Shown here piece after piece: positions 16,338 through 25,378 of a stretch of 64,000 bases of DNA. The notes under the pieces were generated by a model. The model saw only the letters and a list, made by a program, of their open reading frames with translations, had not been told where the DNA came from and ran no database searches. Positions within the stretch are counted from its first letter, which is position 1, and each line of letters opens with the position of its first letter. Source of the DNA: Nonomuraea fuscirosea (GTDB lineage: Bacteria; Actinomycetota; Actinomycetes; Streptosporangiales; Streptosporangiaceae); assembly GCF_003001935.1 (NCBI RefSeq), contig NZ_PVNG01000001.1, positions 124,001 to 188,000 on the forward strand, in the 5' to 3' direction. The translations under genes were made by a program, and so were the position numbers.

Positions 16338-18436
16338 CTAACGCGGAAAGGCGTCTTCCGCGTTGATGATCAGCTTGCCCAGGAAGTGGCCGTCCTCGCT
16401 GCGACGATGGGCCTCAGCGGCCCGCTCCAGCGGGAACACCTCGGTGACCGGCACCCGGATCCCTCCCACGGCCGCTCCCGGATCCTCCGCGCTGTCTCGA
16501 TCACCTCGCGCCGCCCTCAGCGGATCCGCCGTCCCTCGCGCCGCCGTCTGCCGGTCTCCCGCGCTGTCTCCGTTGCCGCGGGCCGCCGTGAGCGGGTCGC
16601 GCAGGGCCCGTACGTCGTCCTCGGCGCTCGCGCCCCGGCCCGAGGAGAAGCGCACGCCGAACTCGCCCGCGCCGGCCATGTCCGCGATCGTGATCACCTT
16701 GGCGGGATCGCCGGTCAGCTCGACCGACAGCTTCAGCACGCTCCTGCCCGAGGCGTCCAGCACCCGGTCCACGCGGCCGGGCAGGCGCTCCTCCAGGCCG
16801 TCCCCGTACTGACGGGATGGACGCCGAGGCCGCGCAGGACCTCGTGGTGGCGCTCACTGGCGGTGCCGATCACGCGGGCGCCGAGCGCGCGGGCCAGTTG
16901 CGCGGCGGCCAGGCCGACGCCGCCCGCCACCGCGTGGATCAGCAGCGTCAGCCCCGGGCCGACGCCCAGCTCGCGCAGGGTTCTGACGGCCGTCCCGACG
17001 GCGACGGGCAGCGCCGCCGCCTCCGCGTACGAAAGCTCCGCCGGCTTGCCCACCAGCCGGTCCGCCTCGGCGATCGCGTGCGTGGCCAGCGCCCCCGAGG
17101 CCACCTGGCCGAACACCGCGTCGCCCAGCCGCCATCCGGTCACCCCGGGGCCGAGCGCGTCGACCGTGCCCGCCAGCTCGATCCCCGTCCCCTGGGGGCC
17201 GTCGATCGTGGCGCCGGGGAAACCGGCGCGGATCTTCCTGTCGATGGGGTTCACGCCCGCGGCCCTGACCGCCACCCGCACCTGGCCCGGCCCCGGCCGG
17301 GGCATCGGGACCTCCTCCAGTTCCAGCACCTCGGGCCCGCCGAGCTCGCGGTAGCGGACGGCCTGGGCGGTGACGAGCAGGACGGCCTTGCCGACCAGCT
17401 CGCGGGCCTCCAGCGCCGCGTGCGCCTCTCGCGCCCGTTCCAGGGGTACGGCCAGGCCCACGACGGTCGCCAGCCGGCCCGCCGCGATCTCCCGCATGGT
17501 CTCCTCCGCGAGCCTGCTGAACTCGGCGGGTGCGAACTGGACCTGCTCCATGCCGGTCACCCGCACCCCGCGCCGGTCCGCCTCCGCCGGATCGATCGCG
17601 GCGGTGGCCCCGCTCGGCACCCCGTACGCGAAGAATCTTCCACCCGGCCCCAGCAGCCGGAACGCGCACCCGCCGACCTCACCGCCGACCCCGTCGAACA
17701 CGACCTCGAACCGCCCGCCACCGTCCGGCGCAGCCGGGCCGCCCGCGTCGGTGCGGTCGTCCGGCCGGGACAGGCCGGTCGAGTCGCCCGGGTCGTGCGG
17801 CCGGGACAGGCCGGTCGAGTCGCCCGGGTCGGTCAGGGCGTCCGGGTCTTCGAGCCGCGGATAGTCGACGACCGTCGCCGCGCCCGCCTCCAGGGCCGCC
17901 CGCTGTTTGGCCGGGCCGTGCGCCGCCGCCGTGACCCGGGCCCCTGCCGCGGTCGCCAGCCCGACGAGCGCCAGCCCCAGCGCCCCGCCGGCTCCGGTGA
18001 CCAGCACCCGCGTCCCCGGCTCCAGCCCGGCCGCCCGTATCAGACTCAACGCCGCGGGACCCACCTGGACCAGCGCCGCCGCCCGCCAGAGGGGCACCTC
18101 GTCCGGCACCGTCACGACCGTCTCCGCGTCCGCCGCGACCCGCTCGGCGTACCCGCCGCCGGGAACCAGCGCGGCGACCCGCCGCCCGATCCAGCCGGCG
18201 TCCACCCCGTCGCCCACCGACAGGACCCGCCCGGCCACTCCTGTGCCCGGCACGTACGGCGGCTCGCCCGGGAACCACTCGCGCCCCCACCCGGAACGCA
18301 ACTGCGCGTCGATGGACATGACGTCCGCCACCGACACGCCGATCACCAGCTGTCCCGCCCCGGCTACGGGATCCGGTGCCCGCCCCGCCACGAGCACCTC
18401 GGGGCCACCGTACTTCGTCACCTCGACCACGTTCAT
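16338..18436 (-). pseudogene. Tandem fusion of two MDR (quinone-oxidoreductase-like) modules, frameshifted
   Basis: Module 1 (residues about 1-350) begins MNVVEVTKYGGPEVLV and has the cofactor motif VTGAGGALGLALVG. Module 2 follows in frame with no stop or start codon: AVRYRELGGPEVLELEEV, then AAGVNPIDRKI and HAVAGGVGLAAAQLARALGARVIGTA. Both are medium-chain dehydrogenase/reductases that reduce quinones or enals with NADPH. Near base 16810 one base is missing (minus strand GTCAGTACGGGG), so the frame runs off to a stop at 16733. The proper end of module 2 (VPVTEVFPLERAAEAHRRSEDGHF) continues in another frame to 16338. Each module also carries a low-complexity insert. It is either a recent pseudogene or a sequencing error in an unusual bidomain enzyme. 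Confidence 0.75.
17762..17833. repeat. 36-bp direct repeat, two copies, inside MDR module 1
   Basis: Two nearly identical 36-base units (17762-17797 and 17798-17833) lie head to tail. They encode the 12-residue peptide DPGDSTGLSRP(H/D) on the minus strand. The length is a multiple of three, so the reading frame is preserved and copy number can change without breaking the gene. Confidence 0.85.
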
Positions 18437-18480
18437 GCGGCCGAGTCTGCAACCTCAGGTGCGCTTGAGGTCAACCGGCG

Positions 18481-18516
18481 GGGGAGCGGGCGGCCCGTAC
18501 CGGCCGCCCGCTCCCC
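18481..18516 (-). terminator. Strong hairpin terminator after the Nramp-like gene
   Basis: Perfect 15-base arms GGGGAGCGGGCGGCC (18481-18495) and their complement (18502-18516) with a 6-base loop. It lies just beyond the stop of the Nramp-like gene. There is no T run, as is common for actinobacterial terminators. Confidence 0.7.
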
Positions 18517-18533
18517 ACCGTGCGCTCAGGCGA

Positions 18534-19964
18534 TCAGCCGAACAACCGCTGCGCCTGCTGGAACACCACGATCACGGTCAGCGTGCCGAAGAACGCCACC
18601 GACCAGACCAGCGCCCCCAGCCGGTACGACCGCACCTTGATGGCCTCGGGCAGCGCCCGCCGGTTGAGGATGATCAGCAGGATGGAGTAGACGAACATCA
18701 TCACGGCCGCGAAGCACGCCGAGAACACCAGCAGGATCAGCGGCTGGTCCAGGCCCGCCAGCAGGATCCCGGTGCCGATCACCGCCATCGCCCAGACCAC
18801 GATGAAGTAGACCCGGTTCACCGAGACGGCCTTGTCGCGCAGGTAGACCGTCTTGATCGTGTCGGAGGCCAGCCGCGAGGTGTAGTCGACGATGCCCATC
18901 GCCGAGGCGAACAGGGCCAGCGCCCCGATCACCCAGAACAGCACCCCGAACCAGGGCCCGACGACGTCCTGCAGCACCTGGCCCTCGACCTCGAGGAAGG
19001 CGATGCTGTTCTCCAGCCCCTCACGGCCGAAGACCGTGGAGTAGGCCAGCATCGACATGAGCGCGATGGTCACGAACGACACCATGGCGAACGTCCACGC
19101 CTGCTCCACGTTCGCGAAGCGCCACCACTGCTTCCAGCGTTCCAGGTTCTCCTTCGTCGGGGCGAACTGGAAGCCGGTCGAGGCGGCCGCCTCCTCGTGG
19201 CCGGTGACCGGGCTGACCAGGCGTGGCACGTACTGGCCCATGCCGAAGCCCTTGTCGCGGATCCAGTTGCTCTGGCACAGGTTCTGGCCGCCGCCCGCTC
19301 CGGCGTACGCGATGGCGCCCATGAGCACCGCGAAGTCCAGCGGCGGCACGGGGAACTGGGCGCCGACGGACAGGCCCTTGCCCAGCTCCACCCAGCTCTC
19401 GGCGTTGATCGCGAAGACGACCGCGACCACGGCGAGGATGGCCACCAGGGCGATCTTCACGAAGATCACCTTTTCCAGCGCGGTGTAGATCACCGGCGCC
19501 AGTGTCAGGCCGAGCGCGATCACGATCAGCATGCCGATCGCGATCCACCGCACCGAGCCCTCGCCCGACCCGGTCAGGTACGTCACCATGGTCGCCGACG
19601 TGGTCACCCACCCCGGCCAGAGATTCGAGGCCAGGGCCATCAGGACGAAGACCAGACCCCAGTGTTTCCACATCCGGCTGAAACCGGTCAGCGCGGTTTC
19701 GCCGGTGGCCAGGGTGTAACGCTCGATCTCCATGTTGAGAAACCACTGGGTGATGATGCCGATCGCGGCTCCCCAGATGAAGACCAGGCCGACTTGTGAG
19801 GCGATGTACGGCCAGAGGATGAATTCTCCCGAGGCCAGGCCCACACCGGCGCCGACCAGGCCGGGGCCGATGATGCGCCAGGTTGATCGGGGTGGTTCGG
19901 GAAGGTCGCGGACGGCGACGGCGGGCAGGACTCGCGCAGGAACGGTGGGGGTGAACTCCGCCAT
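18534..19964 (-). CDS. Nramp-related metal transporter lacking the DPGN motif
   Basis: A 476-residue polytopic membrane protein with about eleven transmembrane segments, related to Nramp Mn/Fe importers. The first helix starts GPGLVGAGVGLASGEFILW: where Nramp proteins have Asp-Pro-Gly-Asn to bind the metal, this one has Ala-Ser-Gly-Glu. In the sixth helix the usual Met-Pro-His is replaced by AYAGAGGGQN. It therefore belongs to a divergent branch whose substrate may not be Mn or Fe. The long soluble loop (SPVTGHEEAAAS...RWKQWWRF) is also unusual. A strong terminator follows. No regulator is adjacent. Confidence 0.8.
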   Translation of the reverse strand: MAEFTPTVPARVLPAVAVRDLPEPPRSTWRIIGPGLVGAGVGLASGEFILWPYIASQVGLVFIWGAAIGIITQWFLNMEIERYTLATGETALTGFSRMWKHWGLVFVLMALASNLWPGWVTTSATMVTYLTGSGEGSVRWIAIGMLIVIALGLTLAPVIYTALEKVIFVKIALVAILAVVAVVFAINAESWVELGKGLSVGAQFPVPPLDFAVLMGAIAYAGAGGGQNLCQSNWIRDKGFGMGQYVPRLVSPVTGHEEAAASTGFQFAPTKENLERWKQWWRFANVEQAWTFAMVSFVTIALMSMLAYSTVFGREGLENSIAFLEVEGQVLQDVVGPWFGVLFWVIGALALFASAMGIVDYTSRLASDTIKTVYLRDKAVSVNRVYFIVVWAMAVIGTGILLAGLDQPLILLVFSACFAAVMMFVYSILLIILNRRALPEAIKVRSYRLGALVWSVAFFGTLTVIVVFQQAQRLFG

Positions 19965-20299
19965 GCGGATCTCCTTGTTCGGGCTTACCTGGACGTCACA
20001 TTACAGAGACCCAAATGGTGAGTGGAATAGCCAGTTAATCATCGCCGCACATTCCCCCTGATCCGTGAAACCCACGCCGTGGCCGCCCGCTTCCCTGGCT
20101 CCGCCCGGCGTCCGGCTCATGGGCCCGGGCTCGCCTGGCACCACCGGCGGGCCTGCCTATGACCAGCGAAGACACCATTCTGTGTCCGATCGAACACGAT
20201 CAGATGCCCTTGTGATCGCTGGTGGCGCTGCGATTACGCACGGTAGTCATGACGGGTGCGCCGTCCCGCTCCGGGACGACGCTGACCAGGGAGGTTCTC
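19965..20299. other. Intergenic region upstream of the SSI inhibitor and the Nramp-like gene
   Basis: This 335-base divergent region has no supportable gene. CGTCCCG-CTC-CGGGACG (20262-20278) is a perfect 7-base inverted repeat just before the ribosome binding site of the inhibitor gene, a possible 5'UTR hairpin or operator. AGGGAGG (20288-20294) is that binding site. Confidence 0.5.
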
Positions 20300-20695
20300 A
20301 TGACGCTCGTGCTGACCGCGGCCCGCAGGCTGGCCGCGCTCGGACTCTGCGTGGCCGCCACGTTCGCCGTGCCGTTCGCGGCGCTTCCCGCCCAGGCCGC
20401 CGCGGGAGCCGAGCTCTTCATCACGGTCACCCCGCGCGCGGGCGGCGCCTACGCCACCCGCCTGACGTGCGACCCGGACGGCGGGGTCCACTCACATCCG
20501 CGGGCCGCCTGCGACGCATTGCACGGGGTGGACGGGCACGTCCACGATCTGAACGTCGACCCTGGGCCCTGCCCGTTGATCTTCGACCCGGTGGAGGTCG
20601 AGGTGAAGGGCCACTGGTACGGCCGGCCGACGTCGTTCCACGAGACGTTCAGCAACCGCTGCGACATGGACCGCAGGCTCGGCCCGCTCGTCTGA
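20300..20695 (+). CDS. Secreted subtilisin inhibitor (SSI family)
   Basis: A 131-residue secreted protease inhibitor. A signal peptide covers residues 1-33 (ending PAQAA). The mature domain has the four cysteines of the family (Cys57 and Cys71; Cys91 and a late NRC) that make two disulfides. The reactive-site loop reads CPLIFDPVEV, so P1 is Leu93 and P1' Ile94, where SSI itself has Met-Val: a large hydrophobic P1 predicts inhibition of subtilisin- or chymotrypsin-like enzymes rather than trypsin-like ones. The ATG follows AGGGAGG by 5 bases. In this group such inhibitors control extracellular proteases during mycelial development. Confidence 0.92.
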   Translation: MTLVLTAARRLAALGLCVAATFAVPFAALPAQAAAGAELFITVTPRAGGAYATRLTCDPDGGVHSHPRAACDALHGVDGHVHDLNVDPGPCPLIFDPVEVEVKGHWYGRPTSFHETFSNRCDMDRRLGPLV

Positions 20696-20755
20696 CCGAG
20701 GCGTCAGGGGGCGGGCTCGGCCGGCCCCCTGACACCGGAGGGCCGAGCGGATCAG

Positions 20756-21835
20756 CTAGCGGACGGCCTCGATCAGCGCCCGCAGCAGCGCGGTGCGGCC
20801 GGGCATCTCGGCCACGATGACGTGCTCGTGGTCGGCGTGCGCCCCGCCGCCCACCCCGCCCAGCCCGTCGAGCGTCGGGCAGCCGACGCCGGCGGTGAAG
20901 TTGCCGTCGGAGGCGCCGCCCACCGAGGCCGAGGTCAGCGGCTCCAGCCCCAGCCCGGCCGCCAGCTCCCGCGCCTTCGCGAAGAGGCCGGCCGACATCG
21001 AGGTCTCCAGCGGCGGCCGGTTGGGGCCGCCGAGGATCTCCAGCCGGGTGCCCGGCAGCACCGGCCGCAGGGCGTGCATCGCCGCGTCCACCCTGGTCTG
21101 CTCGGCCACCTCCGCCGCCCGCACGTCCACGCCCACCGTGGCCGCCGCGGGAACCGTGTTGAGCGTGGTGCCGCCCGACAGGGCCGTCGGGGTGACGGTG
21201 GTCGCGCCCGCCCCCAGGGCCGCGATCGCCAGGATCTGGTGGGCCAGCTCGATCCCGGCGTTCGCCCCCTTCTCCGGTTCGAGGCCGGAGTGGGCCGCCT
21301 TGCCGTGCACGTTGACGTGGTAGAGCGAGGTGCCCTTGCGGGCCGTCTTCAGCGCGCCGCCGTCGGCGCTGGCCTCCATCACGAAGGCGGCGGCCAGCCC
21401 GCGCGCGGTCTCCTGGATCAGCGGGGCCGAGCTGATCGAGCCGACTTCCTCGTCGCCGGTGACCAGCAGCGTGACGCCGTCGAGCGAGTCGAGCCCGGCC
21501 AGGGCGTGGAAGGTCTGCACCAGCCCCGCCTTCATGTCGAACACCCCCGGCCCCCTGGCCACGCCGTCCACCACGGACCAGGGGTGGGTGGCGAGGCTGC
21601 CGATCGGCCAGACGGTGTCGTGGTGGCCGAGCAGCAGGACCCTGGGCGTGCCGAACGACCAGCGCAGATGCGTGACGCCGTCGATCATCAGCACTTCCGG
21701 GGCCGTGCCCAGGTAGCGGGTCCCCATCGCGGCGACGACCTTCGCGCTGCGGGCCACGGCCTCGAGGTCGCTGGAGAACGATTCGCAGCGGACCAGCTCT
21801 TCGAGGTCCTCGATCATGCTCGCGGTGTCGTTCAC
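20756..21835 (-). CDS. M20-family metallopeptidase (carboxypeptidase G2-like)
   Basis: A 359-residue zinc peptidase. Metal-binding motifs are present: LLLGHHDTVWP (His and Asp), GPGVFDMKAG, and TGDEEVGS with the general-base Glu; the lid domain contains HVNVHGKAAHSGLEPEKG. It resembles glutamate carboxypeptidases that remove a C-terminal residue from peptides or N-acyl amino acids. GTG at 21835 overlaps the TGA of the dipeptidase gene by four bases, so the two are translated together. The pair M19 + M20 suggests a dipeptide-scavenging or D-amino-acid peptide degradation unit. Confidence 0.88.
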   Translation of the reverse strand: MNDTASMIEDLEELVRCESFSSDLEAVARSAKVVAAMGTRYLGTAPEVLMIDGVTHLRWSFGTPRVLLLGHHDTVWPIGSLATHPWSVVDGVARGPGVFDMKAGLVQTFHALAGLDSLDGVTLLVTGDEEVGSISSAPLIQETARGLAAAFVMEASADGGALKTARKGTSLYHVNVHGKAAHSGLEPEKGANAGIELAHQILAIAALGAGATTVTPTALSGGTTLNTVPAAATVGVDVRAAEVAEQTRVDAAMHALRPVLPGTRLEILGGPNRPPLETSMSAGLFAKARELAAGLGLEPLTSASVGGASDGNFTAGVGCPTLDGLGGVGGGAHADHEHVIVAEMPGRTALLRALIEAVR

Positions 21836-22860
21836 GCCAGCCGCTCCCCGAGGAAGCGGTGCACGTTGCCGCCGATGATCGCCATCACGTCCTTCTCAGG
21901 CAGGCCGCGCGCCAGCAGCCCCTCGGTCACCATGGGCAGCCCGGCCGGGCCCTCCAGCCCTGGCACGGCCCGCTTCGGGTCCACGCCTCTGGCGTAGACG
22001 TCCTCGCAGCACGGCGGCGTCAGGTCGTCCATCACCTCGCGGATGAAGTCGGGGCCGAGCCCCACGTGCTCGACGCCCGCGACGGACACGATGTGCTCGA
22101 TGTGGTCGAGCAGGCGGTCGAGCGTCATGTCGCGCGGGTCCTCCGCCAGGAAGGGGGCGAAGAAGTTGACGCAGATCACGCCCCCGGTGGCGGCGACGGC
22201 GCGGAGCTGGTCGTCGGTGAGGTTGCGGTGGTGGTCGCGCAGGGCGCGGGCGGAGGAGTGGGTGGCCATGACCGGCTTGGTGGCCAGCTCCAGCACGTGC
22301 TCGACGCCGGAGGCGCCCAGGTGGGAGACGTCGAAGACGATGCCGAGCCGTTCCATCTCGGCCAGCGCGGCGACGCCGTCCGTGGTCAGGCCGCTGCCGG
22401 TCGCGTCCTCGCCGCTGCCGTCGGCCAGCGGCGTGCGGCCGAAGTGGGCGATCGAGGCCACCCGTACGCCCAGCCGGTGCACGGTCGAGATCAGCTCGAC
22501 GCTCGCGTCGAGGCCCGGCATGCTCTCCATGGCCAGCACCAGGGCGATCCTGCCGTCGGCGAGCGCCCCGTCGATGTCGGCGGCGTCGAGGCAGAGCCGT
22601 ACGTGCTCGGCGTTCCCCTCGGCCAGCACGTGAGCACACTCGATCATGCGCAACGTCTGCCGCAGCGCGCCCTCAGGCCGGTACTGGTCGTCGATGAAGA
22701 CGGGCAGCACCTGGAGGTTGACGCCGCCGTCACGCAACTGGGGCAGCCATCTCTCACGGAAGAACGAGGCCCACTGACGTGGCGGCCTGGCCGAGACGGC
22801 CATGAGGAGATCGTTGTGGGTGTCGGCCACGATCGCGCGCTCGTGCAGGGAGTTCGTCAT
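21832..22860 (-). CDS. Membrane dipeptidase (M19, renal dipeptidase family)
   Basis: A 342-residue M19 dipeptidase. The zinc ligands appear in VADTHNDLLM (His-x-Asp at 12-14), LVLAMESMPGL (bridging Glu), DVSHLG (His) and ATHSSARAL (His), with the distal Asp in GLGPDF. The family cleaves dipeptides, including D-amino-acid-containing ones, and beta-lactam rings in animal members; no signal peptide is present, so the enzyme is cytoplasmic despite the family name. ATG at 22860 is preferred over an upstream in-frame ATG at 22932. It leads the two-gene peptidase operon. Confidence 0.9.
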   Translation of the reverse strand: MTNSLHERAIVADTHNDLLMAVSARPPRQWASFFRERWLPQLRDGGVNLQVLPVFIDDQYRPEGALRQTLRMIECAHVLAEGNAEHVRLCLDAADIDGALADGRIALVLAMESMPGLDASVELISTVHRLGVRVASIAHFGRTPLADGSGEDATGSGLTTDGVAALAEMERLGIVFDVSHLGASGVEHVLELATKPVMATHSSARALRDHHRNLTDDQLRAVAATGGVICVNFFAPFLAEDPRDMTLDRLLDHIEHIVSVAGVEHVGLGPDFIREVMDDLTPPCCEDVYARGVDPKRAVPGLEGPAGLPMVTEGLLARGLPEKDVMAIIGGNVHRFLGERLA

Positions 22861-22977
22861 GGGACGGACGGTATCGCGGGCCTCGTTCCAGCTCCACAAA
22901 GCACTCCGGTTTTTCACCCCAGGCGTGTACATCTGCCACCAGGGAGAATCGCTGGACCTGGCGAGGGCGGGCCTCCT

Positions 22978-23029
22978 CAGGTGGCGCCGTCAGGTGGCCC
23001 CCTCAGGTGGCCCCTTCAGGTTGCGCCTG
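22978..23029. repeat. Four tandem 13-bp units at the 3' end of the flavin monooxygenase gene
   Basis: Units at 22978, 22991, 23004 and 23017 follow the consensus CAGGTGGCSCCNT with a 13-base period. The last unit spans the stop codon of the monooxygenase gene on the minus strand, so the array sits on its 3' end and just outside it. Confidence 0.8.
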
Positions 23030-24470
23030 CGCTGCGGTACGCCGGTCGTGGCGGCCGGGCCGTGAGCCGGCGGTAGAGCGTCGTCGGCCCCGGCCAGTTG
23101 TTCGTGACGCGCCCGTCGGCCGTCTTGTACCAGCTCCGACAGCCCTCACCCCACACCATCCGCGCCATGGCCGCGTCGAGCTGGCGCCGCCAGGCCGCCA
23201 TCGCCTCGGGCCGCACCTCGATGGGCCCGTGCCCGGCCAGGTACGGCAGGCACGCCATGACGTGGTTCACCTGGCATTCGATCATGAAGATGATGGAGTT
23301 GTGCCCGAGGTTGGTGTTGGGCCCGTACAACATGAACAGGTTGGGGAAGGCCGGCAGCGAGATGCCCAGGTAGGCCTCGGCGCCGTCCTTCCACCGCTGC
23401 TCCAGGGAGAGCCCGTCGCGGCCGATCACCTCCATCGGCGCGAGGAACTCGGTGCTCCGGAAGCCGGTGCCGTAGACGATGGTGTCGACCTCGTACGAGC
23501 CTTCGGTGGTCTCGACGCCTTTGGGGGTGATCCGGACGATCTTGTCGGTGACCAGTGACACATCGGGTCTGGTGAGGGCCGGGTAGAAGGAGCTGTCGAT
23601 GACGACTCTCTTGCAGCCGGGCGGATAGCCGGGCGTGAGCCTGGCCCGCAGCTCGGGGTCGGGCACCTGGTCGCGCAGGTGGCGCAGCGCCCGCTGCTTG
23701 AGCATCCCCTCGCTCCAGCCCTGGGCGAGCGCGGGGTAGAGGGTGCCCTCCGCGTAGCGGTAGATCCATTCGCGGTAGGCGCGCTGCAGCCCAGGCACGT
23801 AGTGGAAGGCGAGCCTGACGAGTGGCCCGAACGTGGCGTCCGGCTTGGGGATGACCCAGTTGGGCGTGCGCTGGAAGACGCTGAGGTGCCCCGCCCGTTC
23901 GGCGACGCGCGGGATGAACTGGGCCGCCGACGATCCGTTCCCGATCACCGCGACGCGCCTGCCGGTGAGGTCGTGCTCGTGGTTCCAGCGGGAGGAGTGG
24001 AACGAGACGCCCTCGAAATCCGACATGCCAGGAATGTCAGGCATCCGAGGCCGATTGAGCTGCCCCACCCCCATGACCACCACGTCGAACCGCTCCGTAC
24101 GCTCCGCGCCGTCCTCTGCGGCCGTGGTGACCCGCCAGGCCGAGCCGTCGAACGCCGCCCGCCTGACCTCCGTACGGAACCGGATTTTTCCCCTGACGTG
24201 GTACTTGTCCGCACAGTGGTCGAGATAGCCGAGGATCTCGGGCTGCTCGGGGTAACGCCGCGACCAGCTTGAGTACTTCTCGAATGAGTACGAGTACAGA
24301 TGCGAGGGAATGTCGCACCCGGCTCCCGGATAGCTGTTGTCCCGCCAGGTGCCGCCGAGATCACCGGCCTTCTCGAAGACCGTGTACGACCGGATGCCGG
24401 CGCGTTCGAGCCGGATCGCCATGCACAGCCCACCGAACCCCGCACCGACGATCGCCACGCTTGGTGCCAT
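23016..24470 (-). CDS. Flavin-containing monooxygenase (Baeyer-Villiger type)
   Basis: A 484-residue FAD/NADPH monooxygenase. First dinucleotide fold: VAIVGAGFGGLCMAIRLE (5-22); second: VAVIGNGSSAAQFIP (about 180). The family fingerprint F-x-G-x3-H-x3-W is present as FEGVSFHSSRWN, with Asn instead of the usual Pro/Asp at its last position. It would insert one oxygen atom into a ketone or heteroatom; a steroid or cyclic ketone is plausible, given other catabolic genes nearby, but not shown. Its promoter region is shared with the divergent Nif3 gene. A 13-base repeat array overlaps its 3' end. Confidence 0.88.
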   Translation of the reverse strand: MAPSVAIVGAGFGGLCMAIRLERAGIRSYTVFEKAGDLGGTWRDNSYPGAGCDIPSHLYSYSFEKYSSWSRRYPEQPEILGYLDHCADKYHVRGKIRFRTEVRRAAFDGSAWRVTTAAEDGAERTERFDVVVMGVGQLNRPRMPDIPGMSDFEGVSFHSSRWNHEHDLTGRRVAVIGNGSSAAQFIPRVAERAGHLSVFQRTPNWVIPKPDATFGPLVRLAFHYVPGLQRAYREWIYRYAEGTLYPALAQGWSEGMLKQRALRHLRDQVPDPELRARLTPGYPPGCKRVVIDSSFYPALTRPDVSLVTDKIVRITPKGVETTEGSYEVDTIVYGTGFRSTEFLAPMEVIGRDGLSLEQRWKDGAEAYLGISLPAFPNLFMLYGPNTNLGHNSIIFMIECQVNHVMACLPYLAGHGPIEVRPEAMAAWRRQLDAAMARMVWGEGCRSWYKTADGRVTNNWPGPTTLYRRLTARPPRPAYRSAGAT

Positions 24471-24554
24471 GCCGTCCTCCCGCCTCGAAGTCAGGATCCA
24501 CTTACGTTACGCCGAACCCCGTTCCGAAGACACCCCGCGAACCCGGCGGACCGG

Positions 24555-24560
24555 TAGTCT
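24555..24560 (+). promoter_or_regulatory. Candidate -10 box (TAGTCT) for leaderless Nif3 mRNA
   Basis: TAGTCT is followed by 6 bases and the GTG start of the Nif3-like gene, with no room for a ribosome binding site. Confidence 0.5.
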
Positions 24561-24566
24561 GCGCAG

Positions 24567-25376
24567 GTGGCTGCTGTGACGTTGACGAACGTGATCGAGG
24601 TGCTGGAGGCGGCCTACCCGCCCGCCAGGGCGGAGTCGTGGGACGCGGTGGGGCTGGTCAGCGGAGATCCGGCCCAGGAGGTGCGCCGGGTGCTGCTCGC
24701 GGTCGACCCCGTCGCCGCCGTGGCCGAGGAGGCGCTCGACTGGGGGGCCGACCTGATCGTCACCCATCACCCGCTCTACCTGCGCGGCACCACGACCGTC
24801 GCGGCCACCACGCCGAAGGGCCGGCTGATCCGCACCCTGATCAAGAACGACATAGCCCTCTACACCGCCCACACCAACGCCGACGTCGCCAATCCGGGGG
24901 TCTCCGACGCCCTGGCCAGGGCCGTCGGGCTGGTGGGCGACTTGGTGCCGCTCAAGCCGTTCGCGGACGATCCGTGGCGCGGGCTGGGCCGCATCGGGGA
25001 GGTGGCGGCGGGCATGACGCTGGAGGAGTTCGCCGAGCAGGCGGCCAAGGGCCTGCCGCGGACCTCCGCGGGCATCCGCGTGGCGGGCGATCCGTCCCGC
25101 CCGGTCGCGCGGGTGGCGGTCAGCGGCGGAGCGGGCGACTCGCTGCTCGCCACGGCCGCCGCCGCGGGCGTCGACGTCTTCCTGACCGCCGATCTGCGGC
25201 ACCATCCGGCCAGCGAGTTCGTGGAGTCCGGCGGCCCCGCGCTGATCGACGCCGCCCACTGGGCGACCGAGTGGCCGTGGCTCGACAGCGCGGCGTCCAT
25301 CCTGCACGCCAGTGGCGTTACCGTTGAGACGCGTGTCTCCGCCACGGTCACCGATGCTTGGACAAGAGGATATTGA
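24567..25376 (+). CDS. Nif3-like dinuclear metal centre protein
   Basis: A 269-residue Nif3/YbgI-family protein. Metal ligands are visible: THHPLYLRG (His-His at about residue 68), HTNAD (about 96) and the C-terminal AAHWATEW with DLRHH upstream. The family forms toroidal hexamers with a two-metal centre; a GTP-cyclohydrolase-like or DNA-repair role has been proposed but is not settled. It is the first gene of an operon whose order (Nif3, zinc-ribbon coiled-coil protein, RNase H/phosphatase) matches Rv2230c-Rv2229c-Rv2228c of Mycobacterium tuberculosis. The GTG start follows a TAGTCT box. Confidence 0.9.
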   Translation: MAAVTLTNVIEVLEAAYPPARAESWDAVGLVSGDPAQEVRRVLLAVDPVAAVAEEALDWGADLIVTHHPLYLRGTTTVAATTPKGRLIRTLIKNDIALYTAHTNADVANPGVSDALARAVGLVGDLVPLKPFADDPWRGLGRIGEVAAGMTLEEFAEQAAKGLPRTSAGIRVAGDPSRPVARVAVSGGAGDSLLATAAAAGVDVFLTADLRHHPASEFVESGGPALIDAAHWATEWPWLDSAASILHASGVTVETRVSATVTDAWTRGY

Positions 25377-25378
25377 TC

